Virus record (IMG/VR): IMGVR_UViG_3300036770_007938
Location: 1-32,988 of that record
Reading direction: 5' to 3' (one strand)
DNA from: a virus
DNA length: 32,988 nt
Shown: one piece after another, positions 1-8,124 of the stretch
Layout of the letters: every line of letters starts with the position of its first letter
Position numbering within the stretch: the stretch's first letter is position 1
Position numbers and translations under genes: made by a program
The notes under the pieces: model-generated
The model's input: only the letters and a program-made list of their open reading frames with translations
What the model was told of the DNA's origin: nothing
Database searches by the model: none

Positions 1-2
1 CC

Positions 3-1448
3 GGTCCTGGCGTAGATATTTCCAACACTGGCCTGCTAACCATAGACTCTGCCAACTTGTCTTTCTCGTTTGGCAACTTCACGGCCAACAACAACATACT
101 CACCATCGTGAACTCGGACGAGGACATGATCCTGGCCACGCAGGGTTCGGCTGAGATACAGTTGGTGGGCAACATCGGTTTCTACAAGCCCAACGGTCTC
201 CCACCCGATCCCAATAACTTGTTTTTCCTTGCCCGCGACGACGGACAGATCCTGATCCTCACACCCGTGGCGGATGCTGCCAACGGCGCAGTAGAGATAC
301 GTGGCAGCGCTTCGGGCAACGCTCTCACACCACAGTCCGAAGGTGCCATGATCCACATCACCGGCAACAATGACAAATACTCTGCTGTGTTGCTAGACGC
401 TATTGGCAATGTGCCTTTCTATGTGAGCCGTAGATTCAACGGCAATACCTCAGCGCCGACCCAGGTGCTGGATGATCAGCAAACTTTGGTAGTAGGATCA
501 ACACCATATACAGATTCAGGATTCACACCTCTGCCTTCGGCGTTCCTTTCCTGGGTGGCCGCTGGCGATCAAACCAGCACCAACTACGGTGCCAACATCG
601 CTGTCTACACCACGCCAGAAAATTCTACCACAGCTTCTCTCACCGCCACATTTTCGGGCGATAATTTCTTTGCCAATGTTATACAGGCCACTGGCAACAT
701 CTCCGGTGGCAATCTCTTGCTGAGTTCGGGTGGCATCATATCCTCCACGGGCTTGATATCTACCACCGGCAACATTTCGGCCGGCAATGTCAACGCTTTT
801 GTGAATCTCACGGCGGGCACGGCCAATGTCGCTCCCTTGAGATTCGCCCCAGGCACCCTGCTCACTGTGCCACAGCCCGGTGCCATGAGCTACGATGGCA
901 CAGTGTTCTATGCCACACCGCAGGACGACGAACGGGGTCTCATTGTCACTGAACAGATCTATGTGATCAACACAGATTATGCACTAACGGATCAGACTGC
1001 ACTGCAGAGCCTCCTGGGCGCTGCTACCAATGTGAGTTCTAATACCCGATACGCCTATCGCATCATAGCCACTATCAACAAGACTGCCAACAACATCTCT
1101 TTGCAATTCGCCCTGGGCGGCACGGCCGTCTTGGCACGCCATACCTATGATACCCTGACCACGGCAGCCGCGGCTCTGGGCACCCTGACCACTCCCAGTG
1201 CTGTGCGCAACATCCTGACCGCAAACTTTGATACTGCTGTCACAGTCAGTGGCGCACTCAACGGTGCTGGCTACTACAGCCTGGCTGTGACAGGCAAGAT
1301 CAATGTGACCACAGGTGGCACATGGTTCCCCCAAATTGGATTCACTGGCCTGCCCGGTGCAGGCAGTATCACTACTGCTGGATCTAGCATAGAAATCTGG
1401 CCCATTGGGCCCACCGGAGCCAATGTGTCAATAGGAGCATGGACATAA
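3..1448 (+). CDS. Virion structural / tail-fibre-like protein, 5' end missing
   Basis: The reading frame is open to the left edge of the window, so this is the C-terminal ~481 residues of a longer protein; an internal TTG at 57 is not a convincing start. The sequence is rich in Gly, Asn, Thr, Ser and Ala with almost no Cys. Around nt 670-830 it has short repeats of the type TGNIS-G/A-GN alternating with SSGGI/SSTGLI units, as in beta-helical or collagen-like shafts of marine phage fibres. The end is a more globular beta-rich domain with the motif IEIWPIGPTGANVS. I infer a virion surface protein (fibre, or neck or baseplate decoration). No enzymatic motif is visible. It ends one base before the thermonuclease-like gene. 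Structural role likely; exact virion position unknown. Confidence 0.6.
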   Translation, partial: GPGVDISNTGLLTIDSANLSFSFGNFTANNNILTIVNSDEDMILATQGSAEIQLVGNIGFYKPNGLPPDPNNLFFLARDDGQILILTPVADAANGAVEIRGSASGNALTPQSEGAMIHITGNNDKYSAVLLDAIGNVPFYVSRRFNGNTSAPTQVLDDQQTLVVGSTPYTDSGFTPLPSAFLSWVAAGDQTSTNYGANIAVYTTPENSTTASLTATFSGDNFFANVIQATGNISGGNLLLSSGGIISSTGLISTTGNISAGNVNAFVNLTAGTANVAPLRFAPGTLLTVPQPGAMSYDGTVFYATPQDDERGLIVTEQIYVINTDYALTDQTALQSLLGAATNVSSNTRYAYRIIATINKTANNISLQFALGGTAVLARHTYDTLTTAAAALGTLTTPSAVRNILTANFDTAVTVSGALNGAGYYSLAVTGKINVTTGGTWFPQIGFTGLPGAGSITTAGSSIEIWPIGPTGANVSIGAWT

Positions 1449-1449
1449 T

Positions 1450-1893
1450 ATGAAAACCGTTTTCGCAGCAGTCGTCACAGTATTGGTCATGATGGGCGCT
1501 GCCTCGGCGCAGAAACAACCCACTGGCGTCACATATGACACCCAGATCATCCGCGTATCAGATGGTGACACCATCGTGATCTCGGCACGCTTTCTGCCCG
1601 CACCGCTCAAGCCCGAACTGGCCGTGAGGATCTGGGGAGTGGACACTCCGGAAAAAGGTCACCGTGCGCAGTGTGAATCTGAACGCCAGCGTGGAGAGCA
1701 AGCCTCAGCCTGGACAAAATCGTTGGTGGCCTCAGGCACCAAGTTCCAGGTCACTTTATACAAATGGGACAAGTTTGGCGGTCGTGTGATCGGCGACATC
1801 CTGGTGGATGGCATCAGCGTGCGGCACGGTCTCATAGCCGCTGGGCTCGCACGCGAATACTACGGCGAAGCCAAACAGTCATGGTGTCAATAA
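1450..1893 (+). CDS. Secreted thermonuclease-like (SNase family) protein
   Basis: 147 aa. Residues 1-20 form a classic signal peptide: Lys2, a hydrophobic core and an ASA-Q cleavage site. The rest matches the staphylococcal nuclease (OB-fold) family: VSDGDTI at about 36-42, then the active-site stretch VRIWGVDTPE with Arg60, Asp65 and Glu68, and a second catalytic-type Arg112 in GGRVIG. These match the Arg/Asp/Glu/Arg set that cleaves DNA or RNA with calcium. The C-terminal GLAREYYGEAKQSWC is also typical of bacterial SNase-like proteins. The gene starts one base after the structural gene and is followed at zero spacing by the next ORF. A signal peptide suggests action in the periplasm or outside the cell. 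Family assignment is firm; the biological target is inference. Confidence 0.85.
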   Translation: MKTVFAAVVTVLVMMGAASAQKQPTGVTYDTQIIRVSDGDTIVISARFLPAPLKPELAVRIWGVDTPEKGHRAQCESERQRGEQASAWTKSLVASGTKFQVTLYKWDKFGGRVIGDILVDGISVRHGLIAAGLAREYYGEAKQSWCQ

Positions 1894-2103
1894 ATGCGCA
1901 GTCGAGAATTTGTACTGCCTGATCCTGGCTACGGCGTCTATACTAAACCTCGTAAGCCTGCCGCTGGCAGCAACATATCCAAAACTGCAACCGCACTCAG
2001 TAGAAAGATAAGACGCAGAGGAATCCAACCCGGTGACGCCGACTGGTTTGCCGCCTGGTTCAGCAGACCTTATCTCACCGGCGAAAAGCCATTCCGCAAA
2101 TGA
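1894..2103 (+). CDS. Small basic hypothetical protein
   Basis: 69 aa. ATG directly follows the TAA of the thermonuclease-like gene, so translation is probably coupled. The protein has a Pro/Gly-rich N-terminal half (LPDPGYGVYTKPRKPAAG), a basic segment SRKIRRRG near residue 40 and an aromatic C-terminal part (DWFAAWFSRPYLTGEKP). There is no signal peptide or membrane segment. I do not recognise the family. The position between two real genes, the coupling and the normal amino-acid composition make it probably a genuine gene. Confidence 0.5.
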   Translation: MRSREFVLPDPGYGVYTKPRKPAAGSNISKTATALSRKIRRRGIQPGDADWFAAWFSRPYLTGEKPFRK

Positions 2104-2109
2104 TGCGCT

Positions 2110-2117
2110 CGTAAATA
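2110..2117 (+). promoter_or_regulatory. Possible late promoter box (CGTAAATA)
   Basis: CGTAAATA differs from the T4 late box TATAAATA at the first two positions. It ends 7 nt before the ATG of the methyltransferase at 2125, so the predicted transcript would have almost no 5' leader. Weak alone; supported by the same geometry elsewhere in the window. Confidence 0.3.
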
Positions 2118-2124
2118 GCGTATC

Positions 2125-2772
2125 ATGAACACTCAACTCAAACTGAAGTTTTACTACGAACACGTGCTGGGCACAGTGTACGCCGAAGGTGATTCGCCGT
2201 TCCATCGCACCATCACCGAAGACGTGGTCACTCGCTTCATAGATCCTCTCGATCTGCCAAAAACCAGCGTGATCCGCGATCTGGGCTGTGGTCCCGGTTA
2301 CTTCCTGGATCTCATGGGCGCACGCGGATTCACCACAGTGCGTGGCATCACTCTCAGTGCAGAAGACCTCGCTCTCTGTGCGGGCAAAGGTCATCGGGAC
2401 TTGGTGCGCGGGGACATGAACTTCTTGTCGGACGCCGACGAATCAGTGGATCTCCTGTTCTGCCGTCACAGCCTGGAACATTCACCGTTTCCTTACATCA
2501 CCTTGATCGAATACAATCGCGTGCTTAAACCCGGCGGCGTGCTCTACGTGGAAGTACCTGCGCCCGACTGCGAACTCACGCACGAACGTAACCGCAATCA
2601 CTTCAGCATCCTGGGTCGGCAGATGTGGTTGAGTCTGCTGGAGCGCACCGGATTTGATGTTGAATGGCATGAATATGAGTTTCCTGTGAACTTCGCAGAC
2701 GATCGTGGCACCGTTAAGGAACAATACTACATCTTCGTCTGTCGCCGCAGAAGGCCCATGGACATCAAGTAA
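2125..2772 (+). CDS. Class I SAM-dependent methyltransferase (Methyltransf_11/23 type)
   Basis: 215 aa. SAM-binding motif I is VIRDLGCGPGYFLDL (about residues 48-62), followed by an acidic-loop region GITLSAEDLALC, then motif IV-like VDLLFCRHSLEHSPFP and the post-motif region YNRVLKPGGVLYVEVPAP. These are the hallmarks of small-molecule or glycan methyltransferases of the UbiE/Methyltransf_11 group; nothing indicates a DNA target (no NPPY or DPPY). The stop overlaps the terminase start (TAATG), linking it to the terminase. No Shine-Dalgarno is evident before ATG 2125; the CGTAAATA box lies directly upstream. The substrate is unknown; a sugar or lipid in the phage's glycan pathway is one possibility. 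Confidence 0.8.
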   Translation: MNTQLKLKFYYEHVLGTVYAEGDSPFHRTITEDVVTRFIDPLDLPKTSVIRDLGCGPGYFLDLMGARGFTTVRGITLSAEDLALCAGKGHRDLVRGDMNFLSDADESVDLLFCRHSLEHSPFPYITLIEYNRVLKPGGVLYVEVPAPDCELTHERNRNHFSILGRQMWLSLLERTGFDVEWHEYEFPVNFADDRGTVKEQYYIFVCRRRRPMDIK

Positions 2773-4319
2773 TGCCCAAGTCAGAAGTCGTACTGGTCAA
2801 ACCAGCGCATACCACGACAGTGTACTCGGATGATCAGATCCGAGAGTTTGCTGCCTGCGCTGATCCTGTGACCGGGCCCATGTACTTCATGGACAACTTC
2901 TTCTACATACAGCATCCCACGCGCGGTCGCATGCTGTATCATCCCTTTGACTATCAGAAGCGCCTGATCGAGACCTATCACAACTATCGTTTTTCGATCT
3001 CTATGATGCCCCGGCAGACCGGCAAGTCAACATCTGCCGCGGGCTATCTCTTGTGGTATGCCATGTTCGTGCCTGACTCGACGATCCTGGTAGCCGCACA
3101 CAAATACACCGGCAGCCAGGAGATCATGCAGAGGATACGCTATGCCTATGAGTCAGTGCCCGATCACATCCGGGCCGGTGCCGTGGACTACAACAAAGGC
3201 AGCCTCACATTCGACAATGGAAGCCGCATAGTGTCGGCCACCACCACAGAAAACACCGGTCGAGGCATGTCAATCTCGCTCCTATATGCGGACGAGTTTG
3301 CTTTCGTGCGTCCTACCATAGCCACTGAGTTCTGGACTTCGATATCGCCCACCCTGGCCACTGGTGGTAAGGCCATCATCACATCAACGCCAAACTCAGA
3401 CGAGGATCAGTTTGCACTGCTCTGGAAAGGTGCAAATCGCTGCGAGGATGAATATGGCAATCCCACCGAGGTAGGACAGAACGGATTCCGAGCCTATCGC
3501 AGTTTCTGGCACGAACACCCTGATCGAGACGAAACCTGGGCACAACAGCAGCGCGCGGCCCTGGGCACAGATCGTTTCCGGCGAGAGATGGACTGCGAGT
3601 TCATCATCAATGACGAGACCTTGATAGCACCGGCCAAACTGATAGATCTAGTGGCGCGCGAACCCGAGTTCAAGACCGGCGAAGTTCGTTGGTTCCGGCG
3701 GCCAGAATCAGGCCGGATCTACTGCGTGGGGCTGGATCCCAGTCTGGGCACCGGAGGCGATCCTGCTGCCATACAAGTGTTCGAAGCCAATGGCACAGAG
3801 CAGGTAGCGGAGTGGCGGCACAACCGCACTGACATACCCACGCAGATCCGCATCATGAGCAACATAATCCAACATATCTACGACATCACGCGCGACGACA
3901 AAAGCATCTACTACACCGTGGAAAACAACTCCATCGGCGAGGCAGCCCTGCTCAGCATCTCAGAGTTCGGCGAAGAAAACATCCGCGGCTACTTCCTTTC
4001 AGAAACCGGTCGTGGCCGCAAGGGATTCAACACCAGCCACAAGCCCAAACTGTCGGCCTGCGCCAAACTCAAGCACATGATCGAGAGCAATCGCCTTAAA
4101 ATACACAGCCGTAGCCTGATCAGCGAACTCAAGACTTTCGTGGCGCACGGCACCAGTTATGCTGCCAAGCCCGGCGAAACTGATGATCTCGTCATGGCCA
4201 CTGTGCTGGTGGTGCGCATGCTGCAGACCCTGCAGGACTACCATCCAGAACTGGATCGGCAGATGCGCGATCACGCCACCATGATCGAACCCTTGCCATT
4301 CGTCATGACCATGATCTAG
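2772..4319 (+). CDS. Terminase large subunit (T4 gp17-like), packaging ATPase-nuclease
   Basis: 515 aa, somewhat shorter than T4 gp17 (610). The N-terminal ATPase has Walker A PRQTGKS (80-86), Walker B LLYADEF with Asp174 and catalytic Glu175, and the coupling motif ITSTPNS. The C-terminal RNase H-like nuclease has candidate metal ligands Asp322 (GLDPSLG), Glu384 (TVENNS) and Asp471/Asp472 (DDLVMA). It cuts concatemeric DNA and pumps it into the prohead through the portal. It overlaps the methyltransferase stop by one base. The small terminase subunit (gp16) and portal are not in the window. Confidence 0.95.
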   Translation: MPKSEVVLVKPAHTTTVYSDDQIREFAACADPVTGPMYFMDNFFYIQHPTRGRMLYHPFDYQKRLIETYHNYRFSISMMPRQTGKSTSAAGYLLWYAMFVPDSTILVAAHKYTGSQEIMQRIRYAYESVPDHIRAGAVDYNKGSLTFDNGSRIVSATTTENTGRGMSISLLYADEFAFVRPTIATEFWTSISPTLATGGKAIITSTPNSDEDQFALLWKGANRCEDEYGNPTEVGQNGFRAYRSFWHEHPDRDETWAQQQRAALGTDRFRREMDCEFIINDETLIAPAKLIDLVAREPEFKTGEVRWFRRPESGRIYCVGLDPSLGTGGDPAAIQVFEANGTEQVAEWRHNRTDIPTQIRIMSNIIQHIYDITRDDKSIYYTVENNSIGEAALLSISEFGEENIRGYFLSETGRGRKGFNTSHKPKLSACAKLKHMIESNRLKIHSRSLISELKTFVAHGTSYAAKPGETDDLVMATVLVVRMLQTLQDYHPELDRQMRDHATMIEPLPFVMTMI

Positions 4320-4330
4320 CACTGGCCCAG

Positions 4331-4338
4331 CATAAATA
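4331..4338 (+). promoter_or_regulatory. Late promoter box CATAAATA
   Basis: CATAAATA matches the T4 late consensus TATAAATA at 7 of 8 positions and lies in the only gap (4320-4344) between the terminase and the next gene. The box ends 6 nt before ATG 4345, so +1 should fall at or next to the start codon. Confidence 0.55.
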
Positions 4339-4344
4339 ACAGAT

Positions 4345-5727
4345 ATGGAAAACAACGCCTCAACTGCACTGTACGATCTCCTGGTTACCCGTGATTTTGA
4401 TCCAGAAATCCTGGACAGTTCGGGCAAAGCCGTGACGGATCCCTCCCAGGCCGAACTGTTCAGTTTCGACTGGAAGACCGAGAACAAGAACTATGGCACC
4501 GTTGTGGTGCTGCTGGGCGCGGATCAAGAACTGGAAGTTTATTACGGCGACAACCTAGGTCGAAGCATGGAGTCAGAAGATCGCCGAGACTGGTATCAGT
4601 TCCTGGAGCAGATGAAATCGTTCGCCACTCGCAATCTCTTGAGTTTCGAACTCAACAACCTAAACCGTCTCAAGTACACCATGCAGGGCATGGCAGCCAT
4701 AAAAGAAGGTCTTTTCGAAGGCTACTACGGCACGCGCAAGATGAGTTACAGCGACCAACCCAAGAAGACCAAGTTGGTGATACGCCATGATCGCACCTTG
4801 GGCGAAGGCGACAAACGCTATCGCCACATTGAAAGCCTGTTCGTGGAAACTGCAGACGGAGAGCGATTCCGTGTGCCCAGCCGCAGCCTCATGCACGGCA
4901 AGATGCTGGCGCGCCATGTGGCCGAAGGTGGCACACCCTACGATGCTTTCGGCCAGCACATCACAGAGATCATAGCAGAGATGGCCACCATGAGCCGTTT
5001 CGTGCGTGCTGCCCGTGGACGCGCTTTCGAAGGTGAAGCCCGTGCCATGACGGAATCTGCTGTGAGACACTATCAGGATCTCAAAGCCAAGGCCAAGAGG
5101 ATGATCAGCCAGCGCGGCTACCGAGAAGAGCGCGAACAGTTTGATCCTGCTCAGTTCACCGACAGTGAAGTCACCGTGGAAGCCATCCGCGACATGTTCA
5201 TAGAAAACAGCCTGGATCAGCGCATAGAAGAGGCCCTGCCCATCCTGGCTCGTATAGCCATACCCATGGCAGTAGACGCACTGTCCTCGGATGATTCCGA
5301 TCTGGATGAAGCCCGGCAGTTTGAATCCTGGGCCAACAATCTTGTGGAAGGTACCTGGGCCCTGCCAGAAGGACCAGAAGAGATCGCCCGGCTCAAGGAA
5401 CTCATGGCAGAACCTTTGCCCGTGGGACCTGACGCCACCAATGCCACAGAACAACTGTACGACCTCCTTGGCGACGATGCCCTGTTTGATGAACTGGCAG
5501 AACTGGCCCAGATGGATGCCAATGCCGATGCTCGTCCTGCGATCCAGCGCCGTCTCCGACAACTGGGTCTCGACAACATCCTCACCGACCGGCAACCCGT
5601 GGCCGAACCTGTGCAGCAGGAAGATTTAGATGTGGACGGTGTGATGATGACCCGTCCATCCAACATGAGTTCAGAAAGCGTGGAGCGAGATTTAACCGCA
5701 GTCAGGAAACTGGCACTGGGTCAGTGA
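4345..5727 (+). CDS. Hypothetical 460-aa phage protein
   Basis: 460 aa, not recognised with confidence. The N-terminal ~110 residues look alpha/beta (FSFDWKTENKNYGTVVVLLG, then LEVYYGDNLG). A middle section (about 110-250) has basic and aromatic stretches such as KYRHIESLFVETADGERFRVPSRSLMHG in part, then a helical region rich in Ala, Arg and Glu. The last ~150 residues are strongly acidic and helical (DALSSDDSDLDEARQFESW type). No signal peptide, membrane segment or catalytic motif is visible. A late promoter box sits directly upstream, and the terminase neighbourhood suggests a late (virion or packaging-related) role. The coding end overlaps the next GTG start by 4 bases. Confidence 0.6.
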   Translation: MENNASTALYDLLVTRDFDPEILDSSGKAVTDPSQAELFSFDWKTENKNYGTVVVLLGADQELEVYYGDNLGRSMESEDRRDWYQFLEQMKSFATRNLLSFELNNLNRLKYTMQGMAAIKEGLFEGYYGTRKMSYSDQPKKTKLVIRHDRTLGEGDKRYRHIESLFVETADGERFRVPSRSLMHGKMLARHVAEGGTPYDAFGQHITEIIAEMATMSRFVRAARGRAFEGEARAMTESAVRHYQDLKAKAKRMISQRGYREEREQFDPAQFTDSEVTVEAIRDMFIENSLDQRIEEALPILARIAIPMAVDALSSDDSDLDEARQFESWANNLVEGTWALPEGPEEIARLKELMAEPLPVGPDATNATEQLYDLLGDDALFDELAELAQMDANADARPAIQRRLRQLGLDNILTDRQPVAEPVQQEDLDVDGVMMTRPSNMSSESVERDLTAVRKLALGQ

Positions 5728-6611
5728 ACACTGCGGTACTGACATTTCCCGGTCATTTTTTTCAGACAGCACTCTGCATCCAGAGCCTGCTGCACTATTA
5801 CCCTGAATGCACCGACCGTATCACTGTGATAGCAGATGATGTGCAGTGCGAACCTTGGTCTGGATATGTGTCAGATCTACGCCAGTATCTTGGTGATCTG
5901 TATCCGGTCATGCCTGTCAGTGCATTGCCCCAGATCCGAGACTGCGTAGCAGGCTGGTGGCGTCAGCAGTTGATCAAACTTACCATAGATCAGATCCTGC
6001 CAGGCACCCAGTGGTTCGTTGTGGATGGTGATGTTATATTTCGGTCAAGATGTGATGTGCAGGACCGAGTGCCCATATCCAGACGCTATGATGCCACCAG
6101 TCGCTGGAGCCAGATGTGCATAAACTATGTGCGCGGTGCGCTCGGAACCGATCAAGGCATCATGCATGATCAGGATCAACCTGTGATAACCAGTCCTGTG
6201 CCGTTCCGGCATCTTGATCGAGATCTGTTGCAGGCCTTGCGAGATCATGTGGAGTCGAGATTTCATGGTAATTTCGTTGATCTGCACCTTGGGTGGTTCC
6301 AGGACCAGACCATAGTGGCCGACATAGACCCGCCCACACGCTGGGTGATGTCAGAATGGGAACTGATAGAATGTTTCCGCCAGATGGTGCTGGGCCAACA
6401 GTTACCTTATCATGAACTTGGCTCGGGATATCAGACCGATGTGGATCTATACAAAGTGAATGGATGCAATGGCATATTCCTACACTCGTATCAGCGAGAC
6501 ACTGTGATCGGTCGATCCTGGTTCCGGGATCAAGGTATCGCTGTGCCAGATCCGATCTGGCAACAGGCCCAGACCTGGCACCATGCCAGAGAAGTGCAGC
6601 GATTGGTATGA
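5724..6611 (+). CDS. DUF6492-like GT-A glycosyltransferase
   Basis: 295 aa, GTG start in a GTGA overlap with the preceding gene. The pattern GWWRQQLIKL (78-87) followed by FVVDGDVIF with a DxD-type Asp101/Asp103 is what I associate with DUF6492 proteins, a GT-A-like family of bacterial envelope and phage glycan loci. The DxD would bind the metal and nucleotide sugar. The C-terminal half contains WELIECFRQMV and GIFLHSYQRD, consistent with acceptor-side elements. It is translationally coupled to the SGNH hydrolase (ATGA overlap) and forms a three-gene set with the NPP methyltransferase. Donor sugar and acceptor cannot be read from sequence. Confidence 0.65.
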   Translation: MNTAVLTFPGHFFQTALCIQSLLHYYPECTDRITVIADDVQCEPWSGYVSDLRQYLGDLYPVMPVSALPQIRDCVAGWWRQQLIKLTIDQILPGTQWFVVDGDVIFRSRCDVQDRVPISRRYDATSRWSQMCINYVRGALGTDQGIMHDQDQPVITSPVPFRHLDRDLLQALRDHVESRFHGNFVDLHLGWFQDQTIVADIDPPTRWVMSEWELIECFRQMVLGQQLPYHELGSGYQTDVDLYKVNGCNGIFLHSYQRDTVIGRSWFRDQGIAVPDPIWQQAQTWHHAREVQRLV

Positions 6612-7366
6612 CTAGACTGTTCACATTTGGCTGCAGTTTCACCCAGTACTGGCGCTGGCCTACCTGGGCAGACTATGTGGGACGCGGCTTCGCGCACTAT
6701 GAAAACTGGGGACTGTGTGGTGCCGGCAACACCTACATCTTCAACAGCCTGATCGAATGCAACCAAAGGAACAGGCTGGGGCCGGGTGATCTGGTTTTGA
6801 TCATGTGGACCAATACCAGCAGAGAAGACCGATACGTGGGTGATCGATGGCTGGAAGGTGGAAACGTGTATTGGGGTTCGGAACTGGGCACAGATTATGT
6901 GCGCAGATTCGCCTGTGAGCGCGGCTATCTCATACGCGATCTGGCCACCATGGCTGCCTGTGAACAGTTGCTGGAGCACTGGCACTGCGCCTGGCGCTGG
7001 TTTTCCATGGTGCCTTTTGATCGTACCAACAGCGATAACGAACTGGGCGAAAATCCAGACCGGCCCACACAGACAGATCAAGATGTGCGCGATCTTTACC
7101 GGTCAGTGATAGATCTCATGCAGCCCAGTGTGTTAGACACAGTGTTTGGGGGATCCTGGTTCACCGGTGATGGCATTCCCGACAGCCATGACAGTCGGCG
7201 CAGAGATTTCCATCCTACTCCTCTGGAACATGTACGTTACATAGATCTAGTGGCGCCTGATCTTGGTGATCCAGATCATGCTGCCTGGATGGCCGAATGG
7301 GATCAAGATTTAAGATCGGGTCGACGAGACTGGTGCCAACCAAATCGACCCGCTGTGAGACTGTGA
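6608..7366 (+). CDS. SGNH/GDSL-family hydrolase
   Basis: 252 aa from ATG 6608 (ATGA overlap with the upstream stop); an upstream in-frame extension to 6464 would run deep into the previous gene and lacks homology-like sequence. Block I is FTFGCSFTQ with the nucleophile Ser10. Block II is the Gly in GLCGAGN, block III the Asn in IMWTNTSRE, and block V is DFHPTPLEH with Asp200 and His202. This arrangement resembles phage and polysaccharide-locus SGNH proteins that add or remove O-acyl groups on glycans. The neighbouring glycosyltransferase and methyltransferase support a glycan-decoration role. The substrate is inferred only. Confidence 0.75.
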   Translation: MTRLFTFGCSFTQYWRWPTWADYVGRGFAHYENWGLCGAGNTYIFNSLIECNQRNRLGPGDLVLIMWTNTSREDRYVGDRWLEGGNVYWGSELGTDYVRRFACERGYLIRDLATMAACEQLLEHWHCAWRWFSMVPFDRTNSDNELGENPDRPTQTDQDVRDLYRSVIDLMQPSVLDTVFGGSWFTGDGIPDSHDSRRRDFHPTPLEHVRYIDLVAPDLGDPDHAAWMAEWDQDLRSGRRDWCQPNRPAVRL

Positions 7367-8007
7367 TGATACAATTCGAGATAACAGGACATCCTGGATT
7401 CACTGTGAGCCACAACAGCAACGAAGATGGAGGTGGTACCTGGTTCGGTCAAGAATATGTCACTGTGATACAACAACGCTATGGCCGACGTTTTGGTCGC
7501 TGTCTGGAATGGTGCTCTGGTCCGGGATTCATTGGTTTTGCTCTGTTGGCAAATAATTTATGCGAACATTTGGTGCTGATGGATAGCCATGTGCCTGTGG
7601 CAGACTCTATCCGTGAAACCACGACGCGGAATCAAGTGGCAGCGCAGACCACTTTTTACTGTTGCGATCAGATCGCGCAGTTGCCATCCGACGAAAAGTT
7701 TGATCTCATCGTGGCCAATCCACCACACTATCTGGAATGCCCCGGTGATGCCAACTATCAGCGCATCGCTGTGGATCAGGATTGGCGCATCCACCGTGAA
7801 TTTTACAATCATATCAGGCAGCACATGCACCCAGATTCCACGATCCTGATGCAGGAAAACCAAGCCGGTAGCCTCTTGGGGCCGGCGGAATGGCAGGACA
7901 TGATCCAAAGAGCCGGACTCCGGATCACAGCCTATTTTACAAGTCCATCGCATTTTGATACGCAAGGTCCTACACAGATCTACTACATGGAAATACGGCA
8001 AAAATAA
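7366..8007 (+). CDS. NPP-motif SAM methyltransferase (RsmC/PrmC-like fold)
   Basis: 213 aa from ATG 7366 (TGATG overlap with the hydrolase stop); the frame is open 23 codons further upstream but that part overlaps the hydrolase. Motif I is LEWCSGPGFIGFALL, followed by an acidic strand LVLMDSH and the motif IV LIVANPPHYL. [ND]PP[YFWH] is the signature of methyltransferases acting on planar amino groups (N6-adenine, N2-guanine, N5-glutamine). The protein is of the size of RsmC/HemK catalytic domains and has no visible target-recognition domain. It may modify a protein, RNA or amino sugar. It is the last gene before the gp32 promoter. Confidence 0.7.
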   Translation: MIQFEITGHPGFTVSHNSNEDGGGTWFGQEYVTVIQQRYGRRFGRCLEWCSGPGFIGFALLANNLCEHLVLMDSHVPVADSIRETTTRNQVAAQTTFYCCDQIAQLPSDEKFDLIVANPPHYLECPGDANYQRIAVDQDWRIHREFYNHIRQHMHPDSTILMQENQAGSLLGPAEWQDMIQRAGLRITAYFTSPSHFDTQGPTQIYYMEIRQK

Positions 8008-8019
8008 TTTGATTTTTGT

Positions 8020-8049
8020 TTGACTTCGCTAAATAAAGATGTGTATACT
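8020..8049 (+). promoter_or_regulatory. Sigma70-type early promoter of gp32
   Basis: -35 TTGACT at 8020-8025, 18-nt spacer, -10 TATACT at 8044-8049. The spacer contains TAAATAAAG, also present in the uvsW promoter at 28869-28877. It would give a leader of about 70 nt. Confidence 0.75.
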
Positions 8050-8055
8050 GTAATC

Positions 8056-8107
8056 AGTGTACGCAATAGGCAAGCAGTACACTAGGCAAGTACCAACCAT
8101 AGGCAAC
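8056..8107 (+). repeat. gp32 leader: inverted repeat and three TAGGCAA direct repeats
   Basis: AGTGTAC (8056-8062) pairs with GTACACT (8077-8083) around a 14-nt loop. TAGGCAA occurs at 8067, 8083 and 8100, spaced 16 and 17 nt; the first copy is in the loop. A Shine-Dalgarno AGGA follows at 8111. T4 gene 32 mRNA is autoregulated by gp32 binding to a structured leader, so this could be a functional counterpart; that is inference. Confidence 0.5.
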
Positions 8108-8124
8108 GAAAGGAAATTTCAATT

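Noticed and set aside
4660-5595. 311-aa open frame on the minus strand opposite the 460-aa gene
   Set aside because: It is antisense to a coding frame with a promoter and good codon structure, has no Shine-Dalgarno or domain pattern, and long antisense frames are common under this codon bias.
8056-8107. Pseudoknot as in the T4 gene 32 leader
   Set aside because: I found no downstream sequence complementary to the 14-nt loop, so only the simple stem and repeats are claimed.
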